From positions 1,612,001 to 1,676,000 of the forward strand of contig OZ241383.1 of NCBI GenBank assembly GCA_965200775.1: a DNA stretch of 64,000 nt, written 5' to 3'. The stretch is from Poriferisocius sp965200775 (GTDB lineage Bacteria; Actinomycetota; Acidimicrobiia; Acidimicrobiales; Bin134). A program made the translations under genes and the position numbers. Below, one piece after another: positions 1 through 8,682 of the stretch (position 1 is its first letter; each line of letters begins with the position of its first letter). The notes below the pieces were generated by a model. That model saw only the letters and a program-made list of their open reading frames with translations, did not search any database and was not told the DNA's origin.

Positions 1-690
1 AACAAAGCCCAGTGGGTTCATGCCGGCGATGGTGTCGAAGTGCTGCTTCTGGCGCTCGGGGTCCACCCGGCCGTCGGAATCGAGGAAGTGGCGGTCGTAG
101 ATGGGGGTCTCGATGGAACCGGGGGCCACCGCGTTCACCCGGATGGGAGCCATCTCCACCGCTGCGGTACGGGTGATCATCTTCACCGCTGCTTTGGTGA
201 GGGCGTAAACCGAGATCATCGGGGCCGGCATGTCGGCCCCGGCCGATGAAAGGTTGACTATCGACCCGGACTTCTGATCGGCCATGGCCCGGCCTGCGGC
301 CGCCGTACCCCAGTACACGCCCTTGAGGTTCACGTTCACCACCCGGTCGAGCTGTTCGGGTGCGGTGTCCACGATGAGGCTGTCGGTGATGATCCCGGCG
401 TTGTTGACCATGATGTCCAGCCGTCCGTGGCGAGCCACTGCGTCGGCCACCAGAGCGTCCACCGCGCCCTTGTCGCTCACGTCGGTGGGAACGGCCGACC
501 AGGACGCCCCCAGCTCGTCCAGCGCGCCGCCGGTCTCGCCCATCCCGTCGGCGTCGATGTCACCCAGCACCACCGAGGCGCCGGCCTTGGCCAGGGTTAC
601 CGCCGTGCCCCGGCCGATCCCGGAAGCAGCCCCGGTGACCACCGCCACCCGGTCGGACAGATCGAATGCAGCAATGATGTCGTCATGCAC
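1..690 (-). CDS. SDR family oxidoreductase (3' end outside window)
   Basis: NAD(P)-dependent short-chain dehydrogenase, substrate unknown. The 230 residues in the window show the Rossmann motif TGAASGIG near residue 19, the NNAG motif, a catalytic Ser (LSSAG) and YALTK (YxxxK), followed by the usual NAVAPGSIETP segment. The frame is open to base 1, so the C-terminus lies beyond the window. The only sensible start is GTG at 690, 30 bases after the stop of the CoA-transferase gene upstream on the same strand. The gene is therefore probably the third gene of an operon with the two CoA-transferases and may oxidise or reduce an acyl-CoA intermediate; that role is inference. Confidence 0.85.
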   Translation of the reverse strand, partial: MHDDIIAAFDLSDRVAVVTGAASGIGRGTAVTLAKAGASVVLGDIDADGMGETGGALDELGASWSAVPTDVSDKGAVDALVADAVARHGRLDIMVNNAGIITDSLIVDTAPEQLDRVVNVNLKGVYWGTAAAGRAMADQKSGSIVNLSSAGADMPAPMISVYALTKAAVKMITRTAAVEMAPIRVNAVAPGSIETPIYDRHFLDSDGRVDPERQKQHFDTIAGMNPLGFV

Positions 691-719
691 AACCCCATCA
701 TGGCCCGCACACCGGGCCG

Positions 720-1973
720 CTAACCAAGCAGGTGGTTGTGCTCACCCACATGGGGGGCTCGGTGACGGAGCCGGTACGGGGATTTGGGAGCGATGAACGG
801 TGCCCCCAGATAGGTGAAGCTCCGGCCTAGGTCCTCGTGCTCTACCTCCACCGGAAAGCCTCGCTCCTGAAAGTGGGGATCGGCCAGCACCTCCTCGGGG
901 GCATAGATGATTCCCACCGCGAGGCCTCGCTCCTGGGCCCCGATGAAGAACTCGTAAGCGGTCACGTTCTCTGCGATGAACCGGACCGCTTCTCGGGCCG
1001 CGCCGAACATGGCGGTCACCTCGGGGTCCTGACCCACCTGCGAGAGATGGAGGTCTTCGGTGAGCTGAGCTCCCATCTCCAGAAAGAACGCTTCTTCGAA
1101 TTGGTCCTTTAGGCCCAGGCTCTCCATCCACTCCACCACCACGGCAAAATCCCGGGCGCTGCGAGGCGGAAAGCCGGTGTTCACGTCGATCCCATCCACC
1201 GACAGCGCCCGGGTGAACGTGGTGGGGTCGACGGCGGCGTGACGTCCTGTTTGACGCTGCACCTCGTCGCCGGCCACCAGCCACTGTACGGAGCCGAATT
1301 CGGTGGTCACGTTGGCCGCGGCGTGCATGTTCACGTCGATGAACTGGCCCTGGCCTGTGCGGTCCCGGGCCAGCAACGCGGTCTGCGCCGAGAGCACCGC
1401 AAACACCGACCCGGTCTGGTACCCCTGGTTGCCGCCCCCTCGCTGCGGGGGGATGGCGTGGTCGTCGTAGCCGCAGCTCCACACCGGTCCGCCCGCAGCC
1501 AGAACGGTGAGGTCCACGCTCTCGTCCTGAGACCGGGGGCCGGTGCGGCCGAACGGGGTGAGCGACACCCAGATCAGCGCGGGGTTGGTCGCTCGCAGCT
1601 CTTCGTGGTCAATGTCCAGGTCGGCCAGTCGACCTGGACGCTCCGACTCCAGCACCACATCGGCGGTTCCCACCAGCGACCGGAACCTTTCCCTGTCGTG
1701 TTCGTCGTCCAGATCCAAAACTACCCCCAGTTTGGAAGCGTTGTAGTGCCACCACCAAAGGCTGCGCTCCGGGTCGGGTACATCATCCAGAAACGGCTCG
1801 AAGCCCCGGGTGTGATGGCCGCCGGGGGGTTCCACCACGATTACCTCGGCCCCCATCCCGGCCAGCATGAGCCCGGCGAACGGCGAAGCCTCACCGGCCA
1901 GCTCCACCACCCGCAACCCCTCCAACGCTCCGGGAAGCACGTTGCCCGCCTCCGGGCCGACGCCGGCAGCCAT
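720..1973 (-). CDS. Family III CoA-transferase (CaiB/BaiF), catalytic Asp present
   Basis: A 417-residue family III (formyl-CoA/carnitine type) CoA-transferase, expected to move CoA between carboxylic acids in the cytoplasm. The N-terminal half has the family segment LAGMGAEVIVVEPP, and the family motif GP-x7-D-x3-A is present with Asp154, the expected catalytic aspartate. Its ATG overlaps the stop of the upstream CoA-transferase by one base (TGATG), so the two are translationally coupled and probably form a heteromer. The substrate cannot be read from the sequence. Confidence 0.88.
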   Translation of the reverse strand: MAAGVGPEAGNVLPGALEGLRVVELAGEASPFAGLMLAGMGAEVIVVEPPGGHHTRGFEPFLDDVPDPERSLWWWHYNASKLGVVLDLDDEHDRERFRSLVGTADVVLESERPGRLADLDIDHEELRATNPALIWVSLTPFGRTGPRSQDESVDLTVLAAGGPVWSCGYDDHAIPPQRGGGNQGYQTGSVFAVLSAQTALLARDRTGQGQFIDVNMHAAANVTTEFGSVQWLVAGDEVQRQTGRHAAVDPTTFTRALSVDGIDVNTGFPPRSARDFAVVVEWMESLGLKDQFEEAFFLEMGAQLTEDLHLSQVGQDPEVTAMFGAAREAVRFIAENVTAYEFFIGAQERGLAVGIIYAPEEVLADPHFQERGFPVEVEHEDLGRSFTYLGAPFIAPKSPYRLRHRAPHVGEHNHLLG

Positions 1974-3202
1974 CAGATGACCCCCTCGACAGCCAGAGCT
2001 GCCAGATCCTCGTCGGACAGGCCGAGCAGGCCGCCTAGAACCTGGCGGTTGTGCTGACCCAGCAGCGGGGCACCCCGCTCCAGCACCCAGTCGGTGTCCG
2101 AAAAGTGTGCCGGAATGCCGTCAACCCGGGTCGGACCCATCTCACCGTGGACCACAGTTGGCCACAGGCCCCACGCCTCGGTGTTGGCATCATCGTCCAC
2201 CCGATCAACCGGTTTGGCCACCCCAGCGGCCGGCACCCCCTGGGCTTGCAGCTCGGCCGCGGCCTGGAACCGATCCCGCTTCATGCTCCATGCCCGCACC
2301 GCATCGTCCAGCTCATCCTCGTGGGCCAGCCTCCCGGCCAGGTCGTCGAAACGCCGGTCGTCGATTCCCATGAGCTTCGAGATGGCCTGCCAGTCGCGGT
2401 CGTCGCGAGCGGCCAGTGCTAGCCAGGCATCGTGGCCGTCGGCTTCGTAGATGCCGTGGGGGGCCATGGCCGGGAACTGGCTGCGGTTGCTGTAGGGCAT
2501 CCCGTCGCGCCGCAGCGGCCGACCGTTCACTGTGTAGTCCAACGCCACCGGGCCGAGCATGGTGGCCCCGGCGTCGGTACACGACATGTCGATCCACTGG
2601 CCCTCGCCGGTGCGGCTGCGGTGGATGAGGCCTGCCATGATGGCCATGGCCATGAAGTTCCCACCGTGGTGGTCCATGTAGGAGTAGCCCCACCCGGCCG
2701 AGGGCATTTCGGGCAACCCTGAGGTGAAGGTGAGGCCGCAGCAGGCCTGCACTATCGGCCCCCACGTCTTGTACTTGCGGTAGGGTCCGACGTGGCCGAA
2801 ACCGCAGTTGGACACGTACAGGATGTCGGGTCTGATCTCCCGCAGGCGCTCGTAGCCGAAGCCGAGCCGCTCCAGCACTCCGGCGGCGAAGTTCTCGGTG
2901 ACCGCATCACACTGGGCGATCAGCTCGGCCAGCAGCTCCTTGCCCCGGTCGGTGCGAAGGTTGAGGGTCACCCCCAGCTTCTCCACGTTGTGGTTGTTGA
3001 AGCATCCGCCGAACTCGTGGCCTCGGCGCTCATCAACGAACGGCGCCGTGCCCCGCAGCACATCCCACCGTCCCAGGCGCACCGGATCCTCGATCCGGAT
3101 GATCTCCGCGCCGAAAGCGGCCATCCAACGGGTAGCTCCCGCGCCGGCCAACTGTCCGGTGAAATCGCAGATTCGGATGTGGGACAGAGCCTCGGATTTC
3201 AC
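1973..3202 (-). CDS. Family III CoA-transferase (CaiB/BaiF), catalytic Asp missing
   Basis: A 409-residue family III CoA-transferase by its overall sequence (GAEIIRIEDP, the GHVGPYRKYKTWGPIVQA region, and TGEGQWIDMS). In the position that holds the catalytic Asp in the downstream paralogue there is Gly148, so this chain is probably not catalytic alone. It is the first gene of the operon. The GTG start at 3202 is preceded by a TAAGGT box with a 6-base spacer and no Shine-Dalgarno sequence, which fits a leaderless transcript. A structural subunit in a heteromeric CoA-transferase is the best interpretation; heteromeric members such as BbsE/BbsF are known. Confidence 0.85.
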   Translation of the reverse strand: MKSEALSHIRICDFTGQLAGAGATRWMAAFGAEIIRIEDPVRLGRWDVLRGTAPFVDERRGHEFGGCFNNHNVEKLGVTLNLRTDRGKELLAELIAQCDAVTENFAAGVLERLGFGYERLREIRPDILYVSNCGFGHVGPYRKYKTWGPIVQACCGLTFTSGLPEMPSAGWGYSYMDHHGGNFMAMAIMAGLIHRSRTGEGQWIDMSCTDAGATMLGPVALDYTVNGRPLRRDGMPYSNRSQFPAMAPHGIYEADGHDAWLALAARDDRDWQAISKLMGIDDRRFDDLAGRLAHEDELDDAVRAWSMKRDRFQAAAELQAQGVPAAGVAKPVDRVDDDANTEAWGLWPTVVHGEMGPTRVDGIPAHFSDTDWVLERGAPLLGQHNRQVLGGLLGLSDEDLAALAVEGVI

Positions 3203-3208
3203 GGCTCG

Positions 3209-3214
3209 ACCTTA
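3209..3214 (-). promoter_or_regulatory. TANNNT -10 box for the CoA-transferase operon
   Basis: TAAGGT on the minus strand lies 6 bases before the GTG at 3202. It fits a -10 element of a leaderless transcript. Confidence 0.5.
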
Positions 3215-3288
3215 CGCCGTTTCGCCCGATGGATTCCGAGCCGGGATTCCCCGAAGCATGGTTGACGCCATCTGTCGGTCCCAATCCA

Positions 3289-3294
3289 TAGGCT
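3289..3294 (+). promoter_or_regulatory. TANNNT -10 box for the 2-hydroxyacid dehydrogenase
   Basis: TAGGCT lies 7 bases before the GTG start at 3302. It is divergent from the CoA-transferase box about 75 bases away. Confidence 0.5.
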
Positions 3295-3301
3295 CTAGCC
3301 C

Positions 3302-4228
3302 GTGCGAGTGCTTCACCACATGGACAACGACCGGATCGAACCGCTCACCGCTCGATTCGACAACGTGGAGTTCGTGTACGTGCCACGCCAGGGTGACATC
3401 GCCGCCGATGCGTCCGGTGACGTGCTGCTGACCATCCCCCGGGATTATCCCAATCTGGCCGAGCTGCTGGACCGGGGGGTGGAGTGGGTGCATGTGACCA
3501 GCACCGGGATCGACGGCTTCCCTCTTGAGCTGCTGGGCGACCGGGTGATGACCTGTTCGCGGGGCGCCTCGGCCATCGCCATCTCCGAATGGTGCCTGGC
3601 CATGATGCTGGCCTTCGAGAAGGACCTGCCCGGCGTGTGGCTGAACGGCCCGCCCGAGCGGTGGTTCAGCGCCGAGCTGGGCGCGCTGTGGGGCAAGACG
3701 CTGGGGCTGATCGGCCTGGGCGGGATTGGCACCACGGTGGCCCGCCGGGCCTTGGCCTTCGACATGTCGGTGCTGGCCCTTCGCCGCACCACGGCACCGC
3801 CTCCCCTCGCCGGGGTGGAGATGGCCGGATCGTTGAGCGAGCTGATGGGACGATCCGACCACATCGTGGTGGCGGCACCGGCCACAGCGGCCACCCGCCA
3901 CCTACTGGACGCCGAGGCCCTTGCCTCGGCCAAGCCTGGAGTACACATCATCAACATTGCCCGGGGCGACCTCATCGACCAGGAAGCCCTGCGAGCGGCC
4001 CTAGACGACGGCCCCATCGCCCGAGCCTCGTTGGACACCGTGGAGCCCGAGCCCTTACCCGAAGGGCACTGGCTCTACAGCCACCCCCGAGTCCGGCTCA
4101 GCGGCCATGTTTCCTGGTGCATGCCCGACTCCTGGGAGCTGCTGATGACCCCGTTCGCCGACAACCTCGAACGCCGTCTGTCCGGGCTTCCGCTGACGGG
4201 GATTGTCAACCCCGAAGAGGGCTACTAG
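3302..4228 (+). CDS. D-isomer specific 2-hydroxyacid dehydrogenase
   Basis: A 308-residue NAD-dependent D-2-hydroxyacid dehydrogenase that would reduce a 2-oxoacid or oxidise a D-2-hydroxyacid. The nucleotide-binding motif GLIGLGGIGTTVARR lies mid-protein. Catalytic Arg (INIARGDL), Glu (in VEPEPLPEGH) and His (LSGHVSW) are all present. The short N-terminal catalytic lobe and SWCMPDSWE ending resemble the phosphoglycerate/glyoxylate-reductase-like branch. It is a single gene, divergent from the CoA-transferases and convergent with an acyl-CoA synthetase. Its TAG stop lies in the first copy of a 43-bp tandem duplication. Confidence 0.85.
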   Translation: MRVLHHMDNDRIEPLTARFDNVEFVYVPRQGDIAADASGDVLLTIPRDYPNLAELLDRGVEWVHVTSTGIDGFPLELLGDRVMTCSRGASAIAISEWCLAMMLAFEKDLPGVWLNGPPERWFSAELGALWGKTLGLIGLGGIGTTVARRALAFDMSVLALRRTTAPPPLAGVEMAGSLSELMGRSDHIVVAAPATAATRHLLDAEALASAKPGVHIINIARGDLIDQEALRAALDDGPIARASLDTVEPEPLPEGHWLYSHPRVRLSGHVSWCMPDSWELLMTPFADNLERRLSGLPLTGIVNPEEGY

Positions 4229-4312
4229 CTCCCGGCCCTAGTTCGACCCGGCAACAACCCCCAGCAGGTAGCTCCCGGCCCTAGTTCGACCCGGCAACAA
4301 CCCCCAGCAGGT
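4226..4312. repeat. 43-bp perfect tandem duplication (2 copies)
   Basis: Two copies of a 43-bp unit, at 4226-4268 and 4269-4311 (one more matching base at 4312), sit exactly between convergent genes. Copy 1 starts on the stop codon of the dehydrogenase. Copy 2 carries the last codons and stop of the acyl-CoA synthetase, so copy 1 is a non-coding duplicate of that gene's 3' end. Confidence 0.95.
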
Positions 4313-5759
4313 CGCGGCGGCGGACCTGGCCGGTGGCCGGAGTCCGGGGGATCTCCTGCACCGTTTCGATGCGGCGGGGGTGCTTGAACCGGGCCAGCCT
4401 GCCGTTGAGATGCGACTGCACCTCCTCGGCGGTGGGCGGCACTGCCCCGTCTCCCAGCACGAACACCGCGCACACCACCTCGCCCCAACGGTCGTCGGGC
4501 ACACCCACCACCGCCACCTCCACAGCGCAGGGGAAGTCGGCCAGATGCCCTTCCACCTCGGCGGGAGAGACCGTCTCGCCCCCGGTGCGGATCACGTCCT
4601 TCACCCGCCCGACTATGGAGTAGAAGCCGTCGCCGTCAACCTCGGCCAGGTCTCCGGTGCGGAACCACCCGTCGGCGGAGAACGCCTCGTGGGTTGCGGC
4701 GGGATTGTCGAAGTAACCGTCGAACATGAACGGCGAGCGGGTCTGAAGCTCGCCCCGGTCGAGCCTTAGCTCTACCCCCGTGTGGGCCTGCCCGCAGCTT
4801 CCCGGCCGGGCCTCCATGTCGGCGTCGTCGAGCATGGTGACCGAGCCGGCCTCGGTCGAGCCGTAGAACACCCGCCGGTGGGCGCGGGGGAACGCTGCCT
4901 TGAGGTCGGCCAGTAGCTCGGGTGGGGTGGCCGAAGTGCCCGAGGTGGCGAACCGCAACGAGGCCAGGTCGCGGTGGCGGTCGGCTTCCAGCACACGACG
5001 CCACACCGCCGGGATGCAGTTCATGTAAGCAGCCCGATGGTCCCGCACTTCGTCGATCAGCACATCGGCCTCTGCCCGGTCGGTGAACACCAACAATCCC
5101 CGGGCCTGCCAGGCCTGAAGGGCGATGGTCCAGGCCCCCATGTGGAACATGGGGAACATGCACACCGTGGCCCCACGGGGCTCCAGTAGCGCCGGAGTGC
5201 GGGTGCGAAGCCAGTTGCACCTGTGCGACAGCACCACCCCCTTCGACCGCCCGGTGCTGCCACTGGTGAAGAACAACACGTGGGGGTCGCCTTCCCCCAC
5301 ACCCGACGGAGCCAAGGCCGAAGCCGACGCCGTCTCGGCCTCGGCCACCAGGTCGAGCCCCGGTCCGTTGCCCCCCAACCGCGCCAGCGGCACCCCCACC
5401 GTGTCGGCCACCGCCTGGGCGGCCTCGGCGTGGCCGGGGTCAACCACCAGCAGTCGGGGCCGGGCCAACCCCACCATCTCGGCGGCCTCTTCAGCCGAAA
5501 GCCGGGCGTTGGCCGGGGCGAAAACCGCTCCCGCCCGGGCCAAGGCCACGAACAAAGGCACCGACTCAAGGTTGTTGTCGCTCCAGGTGACAACCCGGTC
5601 GCCCCGGCCCACTCCCAATCCGGCCAGCACATGGCCCATCCGATTGGCCCGCCGGCTCAGCTCCCCGTAGGTGAGCACCCCACCGCCCAACGCCACCGCC
5701 GGGCGGGACGGCACCGCGGCCGCCGCATTGTCGAACACCGACCCGATCACCAACTCCAT
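4281..5759 (-). CDS. Acyl-CoA synthetase (AMP-forming) with altered A10 motif
   Basis: A 492-residue member of the adenylate-forming ligase family that would activate a carboxylic acid to acyl-AMP and then acyl-CoA. The P-loop FFTSGSTGRSKGV, the YGSTEAG motif and the TGDLAEVDGDGFY hinge region are intact. The C-terminal A10 motif reads PRTPATGQVRR, with Gln478 (CAG) in place of the catalytic lysine. The start is the ATG at 5759, giving a normal family N-terminus; the open frame extending further upstream is antisense to the P450. Only 21 bases separate its start from the divergent P450. Adenylation activity may be lost or reduced; that is inference. Confidence 0.85.
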   Translation of the reverse strand: MELVIGSVFDNAAAAVPSRPAVALGGGVLTYGELSRRANRMGHVLAGLGVGRGDRVVTWSDNNLESVPLFVALARAGAVFAPANARLSAEEAAEMVGLARPRLLVVDPGHAEAAQAVADTVGVPLARLGGNGPGLDLVAEAETASASALAPSGVGEGDPHVLFFTSGSTGRSKGVVLSHRCNWLRTRTPALLEPRGATVCMFPMFHMGAWTIALQAWQARGLLVFTDRAEADVLIDEVRDHRAAYMNCIPAVWRRVLEADRHRDLASLRFATSGTSATPPELLADLKAAFPRAHRRVFYGSTEAGSVTMLDDADMEARPGSCGQAHTGVELRLDRGELQTRSPFMFDGYFDNPAATHEAFSADGWFRTGDLAEVDGDGFYSIVGRVKDVIRTGGETVSPAEVEGHLADFPCAVEVAVVGVPDDRWGEVVCAVFVLGDGAVPPTAEEVQSHLNGRLARFKHPRRIETVQEIPRTPATGQVRRRDLLGVVAGSN

Positions 5760-5768
5760 CGCTATGAC

Positions 5769-5774
5769 ACCATA
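5769..5774 (-). promoter_or_regulatory. TANNNT -10 box for the acyl-CoA synthetase
   Basis: TATGGT on the minus strand lies 9 bases before the ATG at 5759, inside the 21-base gap to the divergent P450. Confidence 0.35.
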
Positions 5775-5780
5775 GAGTCC

Positions 5781-6974
5781 ATGAAACTCTTCGACCCGTT
5801 CGCCCACCCCGAAGAAGTCCCCTACGACACCCTGGCCGACTTGAGGTCGCAGTGCCCTGTGGTGCGCACCCCCACGGGGTGGTACCTGACCAAGTTCGAC
5901 GACACCCTGGCGGCCACCCGAGACGTGGACACGTTCATCGCCAGCTTCCGGGAGCCGGGCGTGGTGGTTCCCGAGGAGGAGAAGCTCGTCAGCGAGATCT
6001 CCGAGCCCCGCCACGGGAAGGTGCGGCGCATCATCAATGCCACCGTGGCCCACCACAAGTCGATGCGGGCCGAGCCGTTCGTACGGGAGCTGTGCCACCA
6101 GTACCTGGATCCGATCCTGGAGCGGGGTCACGGTGAGCTGGTGTCCGAGTTCATCACTCCGGTGCCGATCAACGTGATCTCCCACCTTATCGGTGTACCG
6201 GCCGAGGACTGGGAGCAGTTCCACCTCTGGACCGACGAGGTGGTGCGGGGCACCTACCCCACCACCAACCGCAACGAGCGGGGCGAGGGGCTGGCCGGGG
6301 CACATCCTGAGTTCTGTGCCTACATCGATTCCCTTATCGCCAACCGGAGGGCTTCCGACGACGCCCCCGATGATCTGGTAACCCGCTTGATCACCACCGA
6401 GATCGAGGGACACCGCCTCACCGATGTGGAGATCCGCACCCAGCTGGCTTTTCTCATTATGTCGGGCAACGAGACCACCCGGCATCTCATCGGCAACCTG
6501 CTGTGGCGCATCATCGGCGATCCCGATCTGTTCGCCGCGCTCAAGGCGGATCGGGGTCTGTGCGAACGGGCCGTGGAGGAGTCGCTGCGGATCGACTCCC
6601 CGGTCCACATGCTCATGCGAGACTGCACCGCCGATACCGACGTGTTCGACGCTCCCATGCGCAGGGGCGACAAGATCGTGTTCGGCGTGTCGTCGGCCAA
6701 TCGGGACGAGGACTACTTCGACGACCCCGATGCGTTCCGGCTCGACCGTGACCGTCCCAAGGACCATCTCGCTTTCGGCGGCGGACCCCACATCTGCCCC
6801 GGAGCGAGCCTGGCCCGGCTGGAAGGGCGGGTGGCGCTTGAGGTGTTCCTCGAACGGGTGGCGACCGCCGAGCTGGCTCCCGGCAGCGTGCGCACCAAGA
6901 CCCCGGTGTTCTGGGCCAACGGACCCGACCGCCTCGACGCCTCGCTGACCCCCGAGCCCGTCCTTGCCCCCTGA
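5781..6974 (+). CDS. Cytochrome P450
   Basis: A 397-residue soluble bacterial P450 monooxygenase. It has the I-helix motif SGNETT, the K-helix ExxR motif EESLR and the heme-ligand loop FGGGPHICPG around residues 331-340 with the Cys ligand. The length is typical for class I bacterial P450s, which need a separate ferredoxin and reductase; neither is encoded nearby. The substrate is unknown. Neighbouring CoA-ligase and CoA-transferase genes suggest a lipid-like, terpenoid or steroid substrate (inference). The next gene starts inside its last codons. Confidence 0.92.
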   Translation: MKLFDPFAHPEEVPYDTLADLRSQCPVVRTPTGWYLTKFDDTLAATRDVDTFIASFREPGVVVPEEEKLVSEISEPRHGKVRRIINATVAHHKSMRAEPFVRELCHQYLDPILERGHGELVSEFITPVPINVISHLIGVPAEDWEQFHLWTDEVVRGTYPTTNRNERGEGLAGAHPEFCAYIDSLIANRRASDDAPDDLVTRLITTEIEGHRLTDVEIRTQLAFLIMSGNETTRHLIGNLLWRIIGDPDLFAALKADRGLCERAVEESLRIDSPVHMLMRDCTADTDVFDAPMRRGDKIVFGVSSANRDEDYFDDPDAFRLDRDRPKDHLAFGGGPHICPGASLARLEGRVALEVFLERVATAELAPGSVRTKTPVFWANGPDRLDASLTPEPVLAP

Positions 6975-7842
6975 CCAATCCCCAGCCGGCGGTCCCGGAC
7001 CCGGCGAGCATTCGGGGGCCAACGACACCACCGATCCCGGCCCACCCGCCGAGCGCTACACCCACGGCTACCACCGGGTAATCGTCGGGTCGTACACCAA
7101 ACGAACCGCAGAGGTGTGCGCCGCGTTCCTCCTGCCCCGGCTACAATCCGACGCCGTGGTTCTCGACCTCGGATGCGGACCGGGCACCATCACCACCGGC
7201 CTGGGCCGATATGCCGGGCGGGTTGTGGGCCTGGACAAGTCGGCGGAGATGGTGGAAGCGGCCCGCAACCACGCCACCGACTGCGGCCAGGCCAACGTTT
7301 CGTTCCAAGAGGGTTCGGTGTACAACCTGCCTTGGAGCGACGCCACCTTCGACGTTGTGTACGCCCATCAAGTTCTCCAGCACCTATCGAACCCTGTCGA
7401 AGCCCTGAGCGAGGCCCGGCGGGTGCTCAAGCCCGGCGGTCAGGTGGCTGTGCGCGACTCCGACTACGGCACCATGGTCCACGCCCCGGTTATCCCGGCC
7501 ATCGAGCGATGGCGGGAGCTGTACCACCAGGTGGCAGCCGCGAACGGCGGCGAGGCAGACGCCGGTCGGTACCTGCTGTCGTGGGTAACCGAAGCAGGTT
7601 TCGCCGAACCAGTTGCCACCACCAGCACCACCACTTGGGCCGACCCCGATGGTCGGGCCGAATGGGGCGAGATGTGGGCGGTTCGGGCCACCGACAGCGA
7701 CTTCGCCAACCACGCGGTGGGCAACGGGCTGGCCACCCGAGCCGAACTACACGAGATCGCCGACGGGTTTCGCCAATGGGCCAGCCGGCCGGACGGGTTC
7801 TGGGCCTGGTTGAACGGCGAGGTGATAGGAACCCGCCCGTAG
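6964..7842 (+). CDS. Class I SAM-dependent methyltransferase
   Basis: A 292-residue UbiE/MenG-like methyltransferase. Motif I VLDLGCGPGTIT lies around residues 66-77, followed by VVGLDKS (motif II) and a SVYNLPWSDATFDVVYAHQV-type motif III. The TTG start at 6964 overlaps the P450 stop by 11 bases, so it is probably co-transcribed and coupled. Its first 30 residues are rich in Pro and Gly and may be disordered. It could methylate the P450 product or act independently. Confidence 0.85.
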   Translation: MPPDQSPAGGPGPGEHSGANDTTDPGPPAERYTHGYHRVIVGSYTKRTAEVCAAFLLPRLQSDAVVLDLGCGPGTITTGLGRYAGRVVGLDKSAEMVEAARNHATDCGQANVSFQEGSVYNLPWSDATFDVVYAHQVLQHLSNPVEALSEARRVLKPGGQVAVRDSDYGTMVHAPVIPAIERWRELYHQVAAANGGEADAGRYLLSWVTEAGFAEPVATTSTTTWADPDGRAEWGEMWAVRATDSDFANHAVGNGLATRAELHEIADGFRQWASRPDGFWAWLNGEVIGTRP

Positions 7843-7882
7843 CCGGGATCAGGCGCCGCAGAGCCCCGCGAAGCTCATATGG

Positions 7883-8629
7883 TCACTGCCGCGGGGCCAT
7901 GCCCGCTGTTGAGCCCCCGTCGATTACGTACTCGTGGCCTGTCTGGTACGACGACGCGTCCGACACCAGGTAACAGGCCAGATCGGCCACCTCGGAAGCC
8001 ACCCCGGCCCGGCGCAGCGGCACATGACCGAACAGATCGGGACGGCCGTGGCGGTCGGCCGACAACATGGCCGTCTCGATCGGGCCGGGGTGGATGGAAT
8101 TAACCCGGATCCCCTGCGGCCCCAGCTCGATGGCCGCTACCTTGGTCAATCCCCGCACGGCCCACTTGGTGCCTCCGTAGGCAGCGTGATGAGCGATGCC
8201 TTGCATCCCGGCGATGGATGAGACGTTGACGATCCCCCCGCCGCCCGCGGCTGCCATTGGTTCGGCCACGGCCCGGATGCCGAGGAACGAACCCAGGTAG
8301 TTGATCTCCCAGATGCGCTGCAGGGTCTCGACGGTCTCGTCGGCTATCGGGGCGGTCCAGTGGATGGCAGCGTTGTTCACCAGGGCTCGCAGTGGGCCGC
8401 GCTCCACCGCGGCGCCCACCACCCGGGCCCAGTCGCTTGGCGAGGAAACATCATGGTGGTGGTATTCCGCCCGGTCGCCCAGTTCGGCGGCCACTGCTTC
8501 GCCCTGCTCGTCGAGCACATCGCCCAGAACCACGAAAGCCCCCTCGGCGGCGAACTTTCTGGCCTCGGCCTCCCCTTGGCCCCGGGCAGCCCCGGTAATG
8601 ATCGCCACCCGCCCGTCAAGACATCCCAT
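7883..8629 (-). CDS. SDR family oxidoreductase
   Basis: A 248-residue classical short-chain dehydrogenase with TGAARGQGEAEA in the Rossmann turn, NNAA, a catalytic Ser (VNVSSIAG) and YGGTK, and a VIDGGSTAG C-terminus. The ATG at 8629 is preferred over the TTG at 8635 because a TAGAAC box lies 6 bases before it. It has the usual length and is probably specific for a steroid or hydroxyacyl substrate (unverified). Confidence 0.85.
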   Translation of the reverse strand: MGCLDGRVAIITGAARGQGEAEARKFAAEGAFVVLGDVLDEQGEAVAAELGDRAEYHHHDVSSPSDWARVVGAAVERGPLRALVNNAAIHWTAPIADETVETLQRIWEINYLGSFLGIRAVAEPMAAAGGGGIVNVSSIAGMQGIAHHAAYGGTKWAVRGLTKVAAIELGPQGIRVNSIHPGPIETAMLSADRHGRPDLFGHVPLRRAGVASEVADLACYLVSDASSYQTGHEYVIDGGSTAGMAPRQ

Positions 8630-8682
8630 GAGCAAGTTCTAGCCCATCGGCCACGTCGGGTGGGTTCTACGGTGCCTACCCT

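Noticed and set aside
5760..7031. The open frame upstream of the acyl-CoA synthetase start could give a 916-residue protein.
   Set aside because: The extra part is antisense to the P450 and has no domain sequence; the synthetase family N-terminus begins at the ATG at 5759.
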